64,000 nucleotides of DNA from Adineta ricciae. Its lineage: Eukaryota > Rotifera > Eurotatoria > Adinetida > Adinetidae. The notes under the pieces are model-generated. The model did no database searches. It saw nothing but the letters and a program-made list of their open reading frames with translations, and was not told where the DNA came from. The stretch covers positions 1 to 64,000 of the forward strand of contig CAJNOJ010000028.1 in assembly GCA_905250025.1 (NCBI GenBank), read 5' to 3'. Made by a program: the position numbers and the translations under genes. Each line of letters begins with the position of its first letter. Position 1 is the stretch's first letter. Shown here piece by piece: positions 24,404 through 35,916 of this stretch.

Positions 24404-27400
24404 TTAGCTAAAGACATGTCTAATTCTAAACAAATGAAGATAAATGCACGAAAATGATCTTCTCGCAGCGCAGGCAAATTCTTTACCGTCGAGTGTCCAT
24501 GGCGATGAATTATCCGTATTTTTTTCTCGCGTTTCGTTTAATTTATTGATAACTTCATCGACATGCTGAATTTGTAATAAACGAAGTAAATGGCCAAGTC
24601 TATGTCAGAAAAGATGAGCGACATACATAACTGAAGAGAGCAATTTTGAAGTATTTTACTGTTCTCGTGTAAGAGCTACATTTTGATTGACATCGAGAAT
24701 GTTAAACCATCGTTTGAGATCGTCCGCTGTATAACATCCATTGTCGATAATCGGTAAGAATGTATCGCGAAATTCAGTCCAATCAATCAAAGGATCTAAA
24801 TAAATCGAATTAGTAAAACGAATACTTCGCATAATTTTCTATCCAACCATTTTGTTGTTGTTTTTTATCGAGAAACGATTGAATGAATTGTTGTAAATCA
24901 CTGTTGGAGATATTGATATGATGATTAAGAAATTCATTTGCCATGTTCATGGATAGGTATTCATTGGTACTATTCAATTGTTTCTTATCCGAACTAGCAC
25001 CGAGACGTTTGAAAATTTCACCAAGTGCTGTTGTGTTTAAAGAGAATTAATCGAACTTTGTGAAGGAAATTTCGTCTTTGGTCAGTACTTACTAGTTATT
25101 CTTTGACTGAATTTCTCATCGGGTTTCTTTGGGAAGTTAATCACGGGTACTTCTAATGTTATCGTCTGGTTTTCGGTTGGTGATTGATTGAACCATTGCT
25201 GATTTTCGGTTTCTGTTGCTAAAACATGTTCATTCACGTCGTCAGTCTTTTTGATTGCTTCAATCAATTCTATTGAAAGGAAAGATAGCATAGAAACACG
25301 AAATCCTCGTTTTCACGATTCAATTACCATCAGCACTTAGTTTACCATCATGATCGGTGTCGTATTTGTCGATAATATTCTGTGCAAGATGAACTGTGTC
25401 GTTAGCTTGAAGGACTTCAAGTAATTCTGAAAGCAAGTACTGTCATTTTCATGGGATATAACCAAAAACTTGGATTTTTACCGGCAATTTCTTGCACGGA
25501 GAGATGACCGCCTCCGCTAAGATCGAACAGGTTGAATAATTTGCGAATGTGTTGTTCGGTATACCGTCCAGATACCATTGGAAAAAGAATATCACGAAAT
25601 TCAACCCAGTCGAGTGTGGAAGAACGATCTTTGCAAGACATAGTATGTTTAATATAAGAAAAGAAGAATTAGGGATATTTACTTCCTTGTGCAGCTGCCT
25701 GTACAAGGTATTTTCGAAGTAAACCGTCGAATAATGTTCGTAGAAGCTGATCGCGAAATTCAAGACGATCAAATAACTTATCTGGTAGAGCATTATCTAT
25801 TTCGACTAGATCTTCATTGTTAGCTAATTCATGGAATACATAACGAAGTTCTAGAAGAGATTTGAGACGGAAAGAGTGATCGAAAACGAAGTATTTTTAT
25901 TTTCAACTGACCTTGAACTATGACGGCTAATTTCGGATCATCATCATCTTCATTTGGTCGACTTTCCGGCTTGTCAAGAGTGGCTACATTTGTTACAAAG
26001 ATAGAAATATAGACTTCAATATGAATCGTATCTTACTTTCAACATCGGTTAATGAAGAATCGCGAGATGATCGTTTGCTTGTATCTTGTAAAGTAAAATA
26101 TTGAGCGTCAGGTAATTGAGCATCGCTAACTTTAGTTGAGGAATCATAATCGATGAGATTACCCTCCTCTTTCTTATCAACAAGAGAAGAACTACTTTCT
26201 TCTTCTTCTCTTTTCGTTTCATCGCACGAGTAAGTCTGTTGTGACGATTGAGGTTCATTGTCCTGAGTAGTTAATGGAATATTTGTGTTCGGTTGAGAAA
26301 GACTTGCTTCTCTTTCTTCTTGCGGCATAGTTTTTGAGTCAAATGATGGGGTACGTGATCCTTTCATGTCAGCATCAAGAGAAACTTCATATTCTTCCGT
26401 TAAGGAATGTTCGGTAGCAGGTGTAGACAGACGACGTTCACCAGGATTCGAATGGTGAACTGATTGTTCGTCAATCGCGGATAATGTTTTTTCTTCATGA
26501 TTAGTTTTGTCACCTATTTCGTTGTCTGCTTTTGGAAGGTGCTGTGCAATATTTCCTAATTCGTCTCCTAGAGCAAGCAAAGAATAAAAAGCAGTGCTAG
26601 TGCGTAAACAATTCATAACTACCTTCAGTAGTTGAAGGTTCGTTTGATTGTAGTAAGTCCGAAGATGTTGTTGGATCGACTGAAGCCTTCCGAGACGCGG
26701 ACTGATGTTCAGATGTGGGAGTTGCAGAGTGTTGTTGTAGCTCTGGCTGCACGGTAGTATCTCCTGTCGACGAACGTCTATGGTCATCAGATGTTGCTAC
26801 TGAACTTCTCGAGGACGTGCGTGATCGCGACTGGTGTTCGAGAATCATTGATGATTTACGTGATGAAGATGGAGATTCATGTGAAGAAGATAAAGGTTGT
26901 TTTCCTTCTTCGACGTGGAATTGAGCTGTAGCTGTCGTAGAAGCACTCTGAAGATCGAATGGTATGTTCTCACCATCTGATGATTTGCGTGATGGTAACT
27001 GCTGTCCCACAACTGCTGACGTGTTCGTTTCAGATGGGTGCCTTGTAGTATCTGATGGGACTGCTGAGCTGATTGAGGAAGTACGCAATGAATGTTGGGG
27101 TTCATTGAGTGAGATTACTGACTGCTGCTCGGCAACTTCTGAAGTAGCGCTTGTAGAAGTACGTCTTTGACTATCAGATTCCGCTGCTGAGAGTACCGAT
27201 GACTTGCGGGATGATGGTTGCTGTTCAACGATTGTTTGTTCAGCTGCATTAGCGAAGAGTTCTGGCGCTGTAGATGATGCTCGTGATGTGAGTTGATCTT
27301 CCTGTGAAGGAGACGATGGCGACTGACTCACACTAGATGCAGTTGGCTGTTCTGGAACTGCCGCGACACCAGACGCTGACGTTCTTCTTTGGTCACTGGA

Positions 27401-28579
27401 TGGCATGCCCGAGCTTACTGATGATGTACGCGATGCTGGTTGGTATTCAGAAGTTGTCGAAATGTTAGCAGTAGACAAACGTCGTTGCGTTTCAGGCGGT
27501 ACAGTTGAAATTGATGAAGATCTCCGTACTGAGGTTGGCTGTTCCTCATTCGGTGAGATATCTATTGTAGAAGGACGTTTCTGATCGTTGGGTGCCGCTG
27601 TTGAATCAACTGAAGATTTGCGAGATGATGATTGAGCAACATCTACGATCGGCGAGTTGCCAATTATGAAAGTACGCTCTTGAACATCGGGCCATATTCC
27701 TGAACCTGTCGATGCTGAACGCGATGATGGTTGATGTTCTTCGGCCGACGATAGATTTCCTGGTTGTTCCTCTGCCGTAATCAGAACGCCAGTTGCTGCC
27801 GACGAGCGACGTGATGACTGCTGCTCTACGACAGGTGAAGTAGTGACGGTTGAAGATTTACGTGATGGTAGTTGTTGTTCATTGGGAGGCGTTGCGGATA
27901 CTTGATAAGTATTGGACGGCACTATGTCTTGATCTAGAGTTGCTGTGATACTGGCAATAGATAAATGCTTTGGAACATCCGACAGAACCGCGCCTGAACT
28001 TATCGAAGACGTACGTGCCGGTGATGATGGCGGCGGCTGTTCTTGAACTGCTGGAAAATGTATGTGACTATCAGATATTTGTTCTTCCGGTGTCGGAATA
28101 AATGGTAAACTTGTTGGTGATGATTGAAGTTGAGAAGTTTCCAACCGTTCTTCTCGTGATATCGGAAGCGGTATTGATGAAGTAGGCGATTGTTGTAATG
28201 CAGCGCTTGTCGAAGAAGTTCGTGACGATGATAATTTTCGTCCTTCAGAAGACACTGAAGTTGATGAATCTTCTTCTGAGGTCTGCTTGCCATAAGAAAG
28301 ATCAACTGTAGTTGTGACATTCTGCGATGGTTCGTGTACACGAATTTCCGCAGTAGGCGATGATTCATTTGACTTAGAAGGGCTCGTTCGAGTAGTACTG
28401 TCTTGACGAAGTGAATCATAATCGGATAAAACTCTTTGTCGACTTGTCAGAATCTTTTCATAGAAAACGAAAGAAATTAATTGTATACGTTTCATTATTG
28501 ACTCTTTGTCATACCTCAACTTGCTGTTGATCATTCAATTTACTCTGATTTGTACGACTTGTTAACCACACCGTTCTAT
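24404..28579 (-). CDS. Ser-rich protein with C-terminal EF-hand modules, unrecognised
   Basis: Eleven exons are readable: 28515-28579, 26623-28453, 26037-26567, 25912-25983, 25683-25850, 25482-25628, 25328-25426, 25093-25269, 24848-25027, 24660-24795 and 24404-24599, with consistent phases (about 1,200 residues). The first ~800 residues are disordered and built from repeated S-S-R-K-S-S / R-T-S-S-x-S-S motifs spaced about 25-30 residues apart. The C-terminal ~370 residues are folded: DWVEFRDILFPMVSGRYT, a degenerate loop DLSGGGHLSVQE and a canonical EF-hand loop DTDHDGKLSADE. A second, degenerate copy of the module follows (DWTEFRDTFLPIIDNGCYT, DVNQNVALTREQ). The gene may bind calcium through the one good loop. 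The 5' end is unresolved: the 28579 acceptor joins in frame either to the rod gene upstream (donor at 28955) or to a short ATG exon at 28648-28666. Confidence 0.72.
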
Positions 28580-28884
28580 CTGTATAAATCAATATTTTTT
28601 TGTTTGAAGAAAAGAAATAGCCAAAACTTCAACTCGATTTATTGTACTATAAACCACATTCATCATCTAATTGGCGTTCTTCTTCACTTTCTAACCTTCA
28701 CTTCGAACACATACAGAAGTCTCACACATATGTCTACATTAAATTGCATTTCAATGCAAATAAGAAATGTCTTCTATACAGATGCACACAACACAAACAC
28801 ATGTAGGAGTTGAAATGAAAAAAGCAAATATAGTATACAAAATCACGCAATGATGGTTGTTACAAAGCTTGTCAAACTCAACTA

Positions 28885-28890
28885 TTTATT
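28885..28890 (-). terminator. Polyadenylation signal AATAAA after the rod gene stop
   Basis: AATAAA on the minus strand about 40 nt beyond the TAA at 28929-28931. It supports ending the intermediate-filament-like transcript here, at least in one isoform. Confidence 0.5.
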
Positions 28891-28928
28891 CAAATAATGA
28901 AAGTTAATTGTGTTGAGTGCTTCTGTAT

Positions 28929-30294
28929 TTACTCAGTCAGATTTTTGCTCTCACCTGTTAATGCATTATTATTGCTTCGTAATGATGTCGGCCTCATTAA
29001 CTGACTTGTACTAATTCCCGATTGTTTTCGTCGATATTCACTTTCGAGAACACCGCGATAGAGTGTTAATTCAAATTGTAAATTTTGATCATATTCAGCC
29101 AGATGGTTCAACTTTTCTTTCAACGTATGCAACTCCAGCTTGCTACGTTCTACTTCATTGTCTTTCGATGCTATCTGCTGTCGACGTTCATCGCGTAACA
29201 GATAAAAGTCCGCTTCCTATTAAAAAAGTCAAGCGAGTTTTTTCGAGCGAAGAAAAACCTACGACGAGTTCATACCATTGCTAAAACACGTTCAGTTAAT
29301 GTTTGGTTATGATCGCTGAGTGTGTTTAGTTCTTGTAGAACAGTTTGATGTTCATCTTGAAGTTGTGCATAGCCACCTTGATTTGCACTTTGTTGTAGTG
29401 TGTTGGTTTCATCTGCTGTTTGATTAGTTTGCAAACTTTCTTCAAGAATCTGAAGCATTTGTTTGTATTCGTTTTCCGTTTGTCTCAGCTGAGTTCGATT
29501 CAGTTCATCGAAATCTTCTCGAATACGATGGATGGACTCGCTCAAGCGAGAAAGGAGATATTCATTTGCTTCGGTTTGTGTAGCGAGCATTGTCTCACGT
29601 TCATCGTCGAGAAATTCTTTCGTTGTTTGCATTAATTTCACTTCTTCTTTCAACGTCTGAATTTCAAACTAAAGTAAACGGATCAAAGAGAACATACAAT
29701 TAACCTATTCGCTTGAATTACTTCAGTTTTCGAACGTTCAATGGAGATCCGTTCCAAATTTATTTGCAAACTGTCGACTCTGTCCATCGCTTGTTGATAA
29801 TTTTGCTTTTCATTTTCGACATATGCCGATAAACTTTGGATTTGTTGATTCAACTTATTAAATTCATTTCGAACGGTCCGTTCTTGTTTTTGGAGAACAC
29901 TCAACCGTTTCGTTTGTTCTTTTTCATTGCTAGCAACGAAACTAATTCGTCGTTTCAATTCATCGCGTTCTTTCAGATAACGCTTAGCACGCGTTTTCGA
30001 TCGGTAGCGTTCGAGATGAGCTTCGTTCAATGTTTGACTCTGCTTTCGGAAATCATTGGGTAAAAGTTTGAGATGTGTTTCTAATGCTACAATATATTCT
30101 TTACGAATTTGTTCAATACTTTCTTGCAATTGTCGATTTTCATCGTCGATAGTTTTCATCTCGTTGAGATATGTTTGAAGATTGGTATTAAGAGTCCGAA
30201 ATTCTTCTGTTTGAATGTTATATGATACACGAGATTGTTCAGCACGAGTAACAACATTATCAATGGATTGATCATTGTCAAATAATGTGAACAT
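28929..30294 (-). CDS. Intermediate-filament-type rod protein
   Basis: Exons 29698-30294, 29276-29668 and 28955-29216 (continuing to TAA at 28929 if unspliced). Almost the whole product is heptad-patterned coiled coil. The rod start TEEFRTLNTNLQTYLNEM corresponds to the usual ELxxLNxRFAxYIxKV. The rod end LAEYDQNLQFELTLYRGVLE corresponds to the helix-termination motif (ExxTYRxLLExEE). A short tail follows (SGISTSQLMRPTS...). The product is about 450 residues and divergent from the clear IF gene at 44139-47108; it has no lamin-tail domain of its own. IF proteins assemble into cytoplasmic filaments. The last exon has a good donor at 28955 that would splice it in frame to the Ser-rich EF-hand gene downstream, so this may be the 5' half of a larger gene. 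Confidence 0.75.
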
Positions 30295-31876
30295 TGTTGC
30301 AGATATTGATGCTAAAAGTCGTCGTAGATATTAACGAAATCTAAAAATAACTTGTCCGAAGAATTAGTTTGCTCTTCTTTTCGGTACATAATCATCAATT
30401 GAAAATTAACACAGACTCTTTCTAAATTGTAAGTTTTCTCTCTCTTTACTTTACTAAACACAAAAAATGGCTGAGGAGAGAATAATAACAGCATCTCTTT
30501 CTTCCCTCCCTCCCTCTCTCTCTCTCTTTAATATATGAACTCAAATACAGGACAGTCAACTGATCGATAAAGCTCTACCATGCATATATCATTGATTATT
30601 TTCTTACTGACAAACACAACAAGACATATTTGACACTTGCTACATAATTTATCTTAAATGTTATTTTTCTGCAAGTTGACAGAAATAAACCTTTATGTCA
30701 ATTTAATTATATAGTTTTTCAAGAACAAAATAAAAAGAAAATATTGACGATGATAAAATGTTAGAATCTGTTACGGATCAAGTTCATTACTTATTCAAAC
30801 AAGAAAAAGCAACAGATCAATTGTAATATGTCACTCCGCAAGCACGATAATCAGATAAAAGTCGACCGGTACAATTTCAGTTTATGTTTTTACGCGTATC
30901 TCATCGTCACAAGGTTTTTGATTAGTATGTAAATCTCATTTCTCACATGAAAAACAACTTCAAGTAAAACTCAAATCTAATTGCTCGTGTCCAGCACTTC
31001 ACTGATGCGCCGTGTGACGTAGCGATCACTATACGTATATATAGAAAGGAACTACACACCTGAACATGTACGTCATCATTTGTTGTTAATGATGTTGATC
31101 ACAATAGAAATAACAGAATTATATATCTTAAAGAACTTTACATACACTTGTCGCTCTTTACATTACCTTTCACCTATGTTTTTTTTGCCGTTGAATATAT
31201 AAATATGTACATGCACTTACGCATCTATGTATTCCTGATGTCTTCATTTGAGAGACAAAATTTTGTAGAAAGAATATGCAGACAACTTCAAGCTGGAAGA
31301 ACAATATACATAACATTGATGTTTATCACAAAGAGGTTCACATTTATTTTCAATAGCTTTCACGATTATTAATGAGGGTAGTTGTGTTGCTTTTAATGAC
31401 ACACGTCATTTTGTTACGCGGATAAACATCCAATAGTAGAAGAAAGAATTGACGTCAACGTTGCGTGCGGAACAAGATCTTGTTATCAATATAAGCTCGT
31501 AAAAAATATTACAATGGGAAAGTACCTAATGCCTTTGATCATGTATTGAAATGGTCGAGTATTTTGTTATGGAAGAAAAATAAGAGATCGATGTTGTTTT
31601 ATTAAATGCGAACGGAGAGTCTTTAAAGAATGATGTTCGTACTGTTTCAACATCGATTTCGGATTGGATTGGAGAAAGCTTTCTCGTCTAGTTCGACATC
31701 GTACTGAACAAATTTCTAGTCTTAATGATAATTTTAAGAAGCAGATTCATCCTTTATTTTTGTTGACATGTAAATGCAAACAAAGAAAAAAGTTGAGAAG
31801 AAGAAAAGATAATTTTTAGGTTGATATAAAGTGTCTACTATTAAAAAATACTCTTCTCGAACTGTTAAACATTGAT
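30295..31876. other. Intergenic region, no gene supported
   Basis: About 1.6 kb between the rod gene start and the first E2 gene. CT-rich tracts at about 30499-30530 may be part of the rod gene promoter. A TATA-like stretch lies near 31035. No convincing coding sequence. Confidence 0.55.
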
Positions 31877-32457
31877 TTATTTTCGTGATAAGCCTTTTTC
31901 TTTTACTAAAGCCGAAGCTTTTCGATCAAATTCGGCTCTATTGTTTGTATATTCGTTGGCAATATCTAGAATAGAATTTGTTAACATCAGATCACATTTG
32001 ATTTGACGAGTTTCGACTTACCAGCATTCAATGCATGATCAATTTTCGGATGATCAATCAGATCCACAACAGCTTTGACGACATCGACTAAGGACGTGGT
32101 TGGTTTCCATGCGTCATTGGAGTTAAGGAGATCAACACAGATTTTGCCTTTGTCATCCACATTTGGATGATAGATATGCGTAACAAAAGCAACTTCAGGT
32201 GGCTTAAATGGAAATTCAGCTGGTAGTTTCATTTCAATTTGAAATGCAGCTTGGCTGTAAGGGCTAGAACTGGGTAATATACGTCCTAGAATAACATGTG
32301 GCGTTCCACTGCTTGCACCTGGACGTGATCCTGCTGCAGGATCATCTAGTGGAGATTTGTCGAGAAGAAACTTCACGGATGAATCAGGAGCTGCTAGTGC
32401 GCTAAGCTTAGTGATTTCAGTCATTAATCGTTTATTCGAACCGGATGATGCTGACAT
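31877..32457 (-). CDS. Ubiquitin-conjugating enzyme (E2), tandem family member A
   Basis: Two exons, 32022-32457 and 31877-31965, giving 174 residues. The UBC fold is complete: EMKLPAEFPFKPPEV, then THIYHPNVDDKGKICVDLL with the HPN tripeptide and the catalytic Cys, and AWKPTTSLVDVVKAVV with the usual Trp-Lys-Pro after the active site. The C-terminal helices follow the intron (DIANEYTNNRAEFDRKASALV). E2 enzymes carry ubiquitin or a relative as a thioester and pass it to substrates with an E3 ligase. This is the least derived copy of the local family, and it lacks the HPN-proximal intron that the other copies share. It diverges from neuroguidin, whose start is 346 bp away. Which modifier it carries cannot be told. 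Confidence 0.9.
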
Positions 32458-32803
32458 GTTGCGTGATTAAGTTTTAACTGATTAGAACGGTAAAATCTAA
32501 ACGAAAAATATTCTCTTCGATCTGATTATGTTCTCATCTCTGTAGAAATTCACGAGAAAAAACGAAGTTTTGTAATTACTATTCGGGACTACTTTTTCCC
32601 CATGTTTTTTTATGACGATTGTTTGTAAGTAAGGATAAAATGAAACAATCTGATTGGTCAATGCAAATACAAAATACCTATATTTGGATAAATGTAAGTC
32701 GCTACATTCGTTTCTCTTTTCTCAACGCATGTGGCGTCGTGAATTTACACGGAATACGAAAGTTTCTAATCGGATCGAACTTATTCAGTGATAATATAGC
32801 ACT

Positions 32804-33757
32804 ATGGCTGACCAAGAGACAATTCGATCACGAACATTGAAAAAATACCAGGAAATCAACGAACAACTACGCGAATTTCTCAAAGGTATCCTTCAATTGG
32901 AAAAAACATCATCATTCCATGATCAAGTCCAGTCGAACTCAACTGATAGTGGTGGAGTATCGTTATTATCGATAAAGAATGATTTACTTCTTCAATATTT
33001 GATAAATCTCGTAGCAGTCATGTCTCGCCGATCAACACCAGATCAAACATTAACATCGGCATCAACTCGTTCGACGATATTACGTCTTTGTGAAATACGC
33101 ACGTTTATCGAAAAGATTCGTCCGATTGAACAAAAATTACAATATCAATTGGATAAATTACTTAAAACGAATGTCGATCAACAACTAACCTTTCGTGCTA
33201 ATATGGAAAATTTCGATCAAGATGTCAATGGAAATCAAGAAGCAAACGAAAATAAAACCGAAGGAGAAGAAGAAGAAGAAGCGAAAGCGAAAATCTATCG
33301 TCCACCGAAACTTGTGCCAGTTGAATATAACGAAGATTTCGATGATAAGAAAGAAAAAGGAACTGTTAACAAGCGTCTTGAACATTTGAAACGACGCGCT
33401 TATCATTCTGATATCTTACAAGAATATAAAGAACGATACTCCGATGCGCCGGAAGAAGTTTACAATAGCGAACGAAGTCGTTTTACTCAACAGAATCGTG
33501 CTTATAAAGAGAAAATCGCGTATGAAGAAGAATATCTGAAACGTTTACCACAAACCAAACGCGAACGTTTACTATTGCAACGGTCGATGGCGAACAATGG
33601 CAATGACATCATGGATCATCTTCACGATGCGGACGTTCTATTCGATGATAATTTCAATGGTGGAACGAAGAAAAAGGGTAAAATGTCACGACAAACGAAG
33701 AAAAAAATGGAAAAGAAGAAAAATAAGTCAATGAAACGATTGAAATCACGGAAATGA
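32804..33757 (+). CDS. NGDN: Neuroguidin (Sas10/Utp3/C1D family)
   Basis: Single exon of 317 residues starting MADQETIRSRTLKKYQEI. The N-terminal helical Sas10/Utp3/C1D domain includes LSIKNDLLLQYLINLVAVM and RTFIEKIRPIEQKLQYQLDK. An acidic stretch and the conserved IYRPPKLVPVEYNED follow. The C-terminal part is very basic (GKMSRQTKKKMEKKKNKS), as expected for a nucleolar protein. The family takes part in small-subunit ribosome processome assembly (yeast Lcp5); vertebrate neuroguidin also binds CPEB and eIF4E. Its intronless state and full length look normal. Confidence 0.92.
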   Translation: MADQETIRSRTLKKYQEINEQLREFLKGILQLEKTSSFHDQVQSNSTDSGGVSLLSIKNDLLLQYLINLVAVMSRRSTPDQTLTSASTRSTILRLCEIRTFIEKIRPIEQKLQYQLDKLLKTNVDQQLTFRANMENFDQDVNGNQEANENKTEGEEEEEAKAKIYRPPKLVPVEYNEDFDDKKEKGTVNKRLEHLKRRAYHSDILQEYKERYSDAPEEVYNSERSRFTQQNRAYKEKIAYEEEYLKRLPQTKRERLLLQRSMANNGNDIMDHLHDADVLFDDNFNGGTKKKGKMSRQTKKKMEKKKNKSMKRLKSRK

Positions 33758-33926
33758 TCCGTTGTTTTGATACGCGAACGAAATTCTCTCGTTCTTTGTT
33801 TTTTGTTTTGAAAATTATTCAGAAAAATAAACAGTCATATTTGCTCCATGGCTATGAAATCACTGTAGTGCGCAAGCATTCAGATATCTTACTTTTCAGC
33901 ACTATTGACTTTGATATTAATCTTCT

Positions 33927-34262
33927 TTACTTCAGTGTGTTATCAGAATTACCACTCGTGACACTCATTTCATCACCTTCGGATTCGTTTTCCGCAGACA
34001 GAGATTTTTGTTCAATGGTCTTCAAGTCTTGATGATTCTTCAAGTAACGATAGTCACATCCTGATATACATATCGTAACGAGAATCAAGATAATCAGACT
34101 ACTAAAGATTCCCAGCGGATAACAATACCAAGGGCAAACAAACGACCGCTTCGTGCTCGTTTGCAATGGTAATGTTGATGAACTGTATTCATTCGTTTTT
34201 CCGACCGGAAAGGAGAATAGATTTTGAAAAAGTAAGAAAAGAACAAGTTCTGATTTATACAT
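33927..34262 (-). CDS. Small single-pass membrane protein, unrecognised
   Basis: An uninterrupted ORF of 111 residues. A hydrophobic N-terminus (LVLFLLFQNLFSFPVG) could be a signal peptide. A Ser/Thr-rich ectodomain of about 25 residues follows, then Cys-containing flanks and a strong helix (PLGIFSSLIILILVTICI). The cytoplasmic tail is acidic and Ser-rich (SAENESEGDEMSVTSGNSDN). This is a plausible type I membrane protein. I know no family. It lies between neuroguidin (convergent) and E2 copy B (same strand). Confidence 0.5.
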   Translation of the reverse strand: MYKSELVLFLLFQNLFSFPVGKTNEYSSSTLPLQTSTKRSFVCPWYCYPLGIFSSLIILILVTICISGCDYRYLKNHQDLKTIEQKSLSAENESEGDEMSVTSGNSDNTLK

Positions 34263-34332
34263 TTGCCTTCAAATTCATAATATAGTTGCATTTCGCGCAT
34301 TGATTTTTATTTTTACAGACACAAAACAATTT

Positions 34333-34959
34333 TCAACGAGGAATAAAATTCTTTTGATATAATTCTGTTGCGGTTTTAATGTATTCTTCTCGGTTGTACA
34401 ACCACGCAGCAGCTGCCTCTATAAGCATGCGAGGATGTAAACTAATATGAAATATATTCGTTACTAACCAGTATGCTGGAAGAGATCACTGCTGGGTTCA
34501 TCGATAACTTTGGATACTTCTTCTAAAATTGCATATAAAGGTATTACGGCTTGGTACACTGTTGAAGTAGGCGATAACAGACTAGTGCAGATCTCGCCTA
34601 AAAAAGTCGTTTGACGAGCCTGATCGAAATAAAACAAATACTTTTTTACCGTTTTCACACACATTGGGATGATAGATTTTTGTTCTTATATAGACTTTCG
34701 GTGCTTTCATTGGATAAGTTGGGTGCAATTCAAATTCTACACGGAGGGCTCCTGTTTTATAGATATCCGATTTAGGATAGATCAGGCCAGTCATTATGCA
34801 CGTGTCGGAAGATTTGAGCGACTCATCCTTTTCTTCGAGTATATCCAGAGTTGACTTTTCGTATCCAAATTTGCACGGTGAATCGCTTGTTAATCCAATA
34901 TTTTTGAAGTGCATGACTTCGTGATGAATACGTCTTGGTCGGGCATTAGGTGCTGCCAT
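34333..34959 (-). CDS. Ubiquitin-conjugating enzyme-like, tandem family member B
   Basis: Three exons with both introns in phase 1. The first ends after HPNVCENG, the second runs from GEICTSLLSPTSTVYQ to DLFQHT, and the third encodes EAAAAWLYNREEYIKTATELYQ to the stop at 34333. The UBC core is recognisable (TYPMKAPKVYIRTKIYHPNV) and the catalytic Cys (GEICTSLL) is kept, but the Trp that normally follows the active site is missing and the segment is shortened. The start is taken at the Met four codons inside the longest frame, to match the siblings. It is the most diverged intact copy. It could be an active E2 with unusual specificity or a regulatory variant. Confidence 0.82.
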
Positions 34960-35266
34960 ATCTAATGGCAATGTTAATGCGAAAACAAGTGTAGTCTAGA
35001 AGAAAAAGATGTCCTGCGTGGAAAAAGCACATTTTATAGATATACGAAAATATAAGCATGAAGAGAGTTTAGCTGCAACAAGGACAATGGACTTTTTTTG
35101 GTTAACTTATCACTAAATTGCTCAATGAACGGAATCTTATAGAGTATTTTTTTGATAAATCGAATGAATTTTGTATGTTGTTAGAATTCGAAAGTAGACG
35201 ATTAGGAAAAGCTCATGAAAAAGAAAATACAACGTTTTTTAATGCGCACACTGGAGAAAACGCAAT

Positions 35267-35916
35267 TCAAGATCGGGATATAGCATGTTGTTTGACAAAT
35301 TCCAATGCTTTGCGCTCAAATTCAGAGCGATTTTGCATATATTCACGACCAAGATCTACAAACGGCACGAATGGAGATCAGATATTTGTTTCAGCACATG
35401 AAAATCATTACTCACCAAGACTAAGTGAATAATCGATATCCGGATGGTCGATATGTGCTGTAACAGCTCGGACAACATCTACTAAAGTCGTTGTAGCGGT
35501 CCATTTAGCTTTCTTCTTCAACAGCTCATGACAAAATTTTCCTAAATGCTCGTACAATGGAAGATTTAAATGTTATCAATTTCTGACTTGCCTTCTTTAT
35601 CAACGTTCGGATGGTAAATTTTAGTAAGGAAACGTACTTCTGGTGCGTCGAATGGAAATGTCGCTATTGTTTTGATTTCGATTCGAAATGCGCCTGTTTC
35701 GTAAATTTTCGAATTTGGGTAGATAAGACCCTCAATGGTTGGTTCGGTAGATTTCGGAGTGGCTGTTTTGGAATTACCATCAGCGTCGTCGTCATCATCG
35801 TCGTCGGGGAATGGTGATCTTTCCAACTTGAATGGCGGATCCGAAGTTGGACTTAATAGTTTTAGTCTAGTGACTTCTGTGTGAATTCTTTTTAATTTTT
35901 CGGATTGGGAAGACAT
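35267..35916 (-). CDS. Ubiquitin-conjugating enzyme-like, tandem family member C
   Basis: Three exons. Exon 1 starts MSSQSEKLKRIHTEVTRLKL, includes an Asp-rich insertion (DDDDDDDADG) in the first loop and ends after HPNVDKEG. Exon 2 has GKFCHELLKKKAKW with the catalytic Cys and a following Trp, then TTTLVDVVRAVTAHIDHPD. Exon 3 is DLGREYMQNRSEFERKALEFV to the stop at 35267. The first intron appears to use a GC donor (GAAG|GCAAGT), since only that joins the frame; the second is GT-AG. Otherwise it is an intact E2 of usual length. The poly-Asp loop is a family trait here (also in D and E). Confidence 0.86.
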
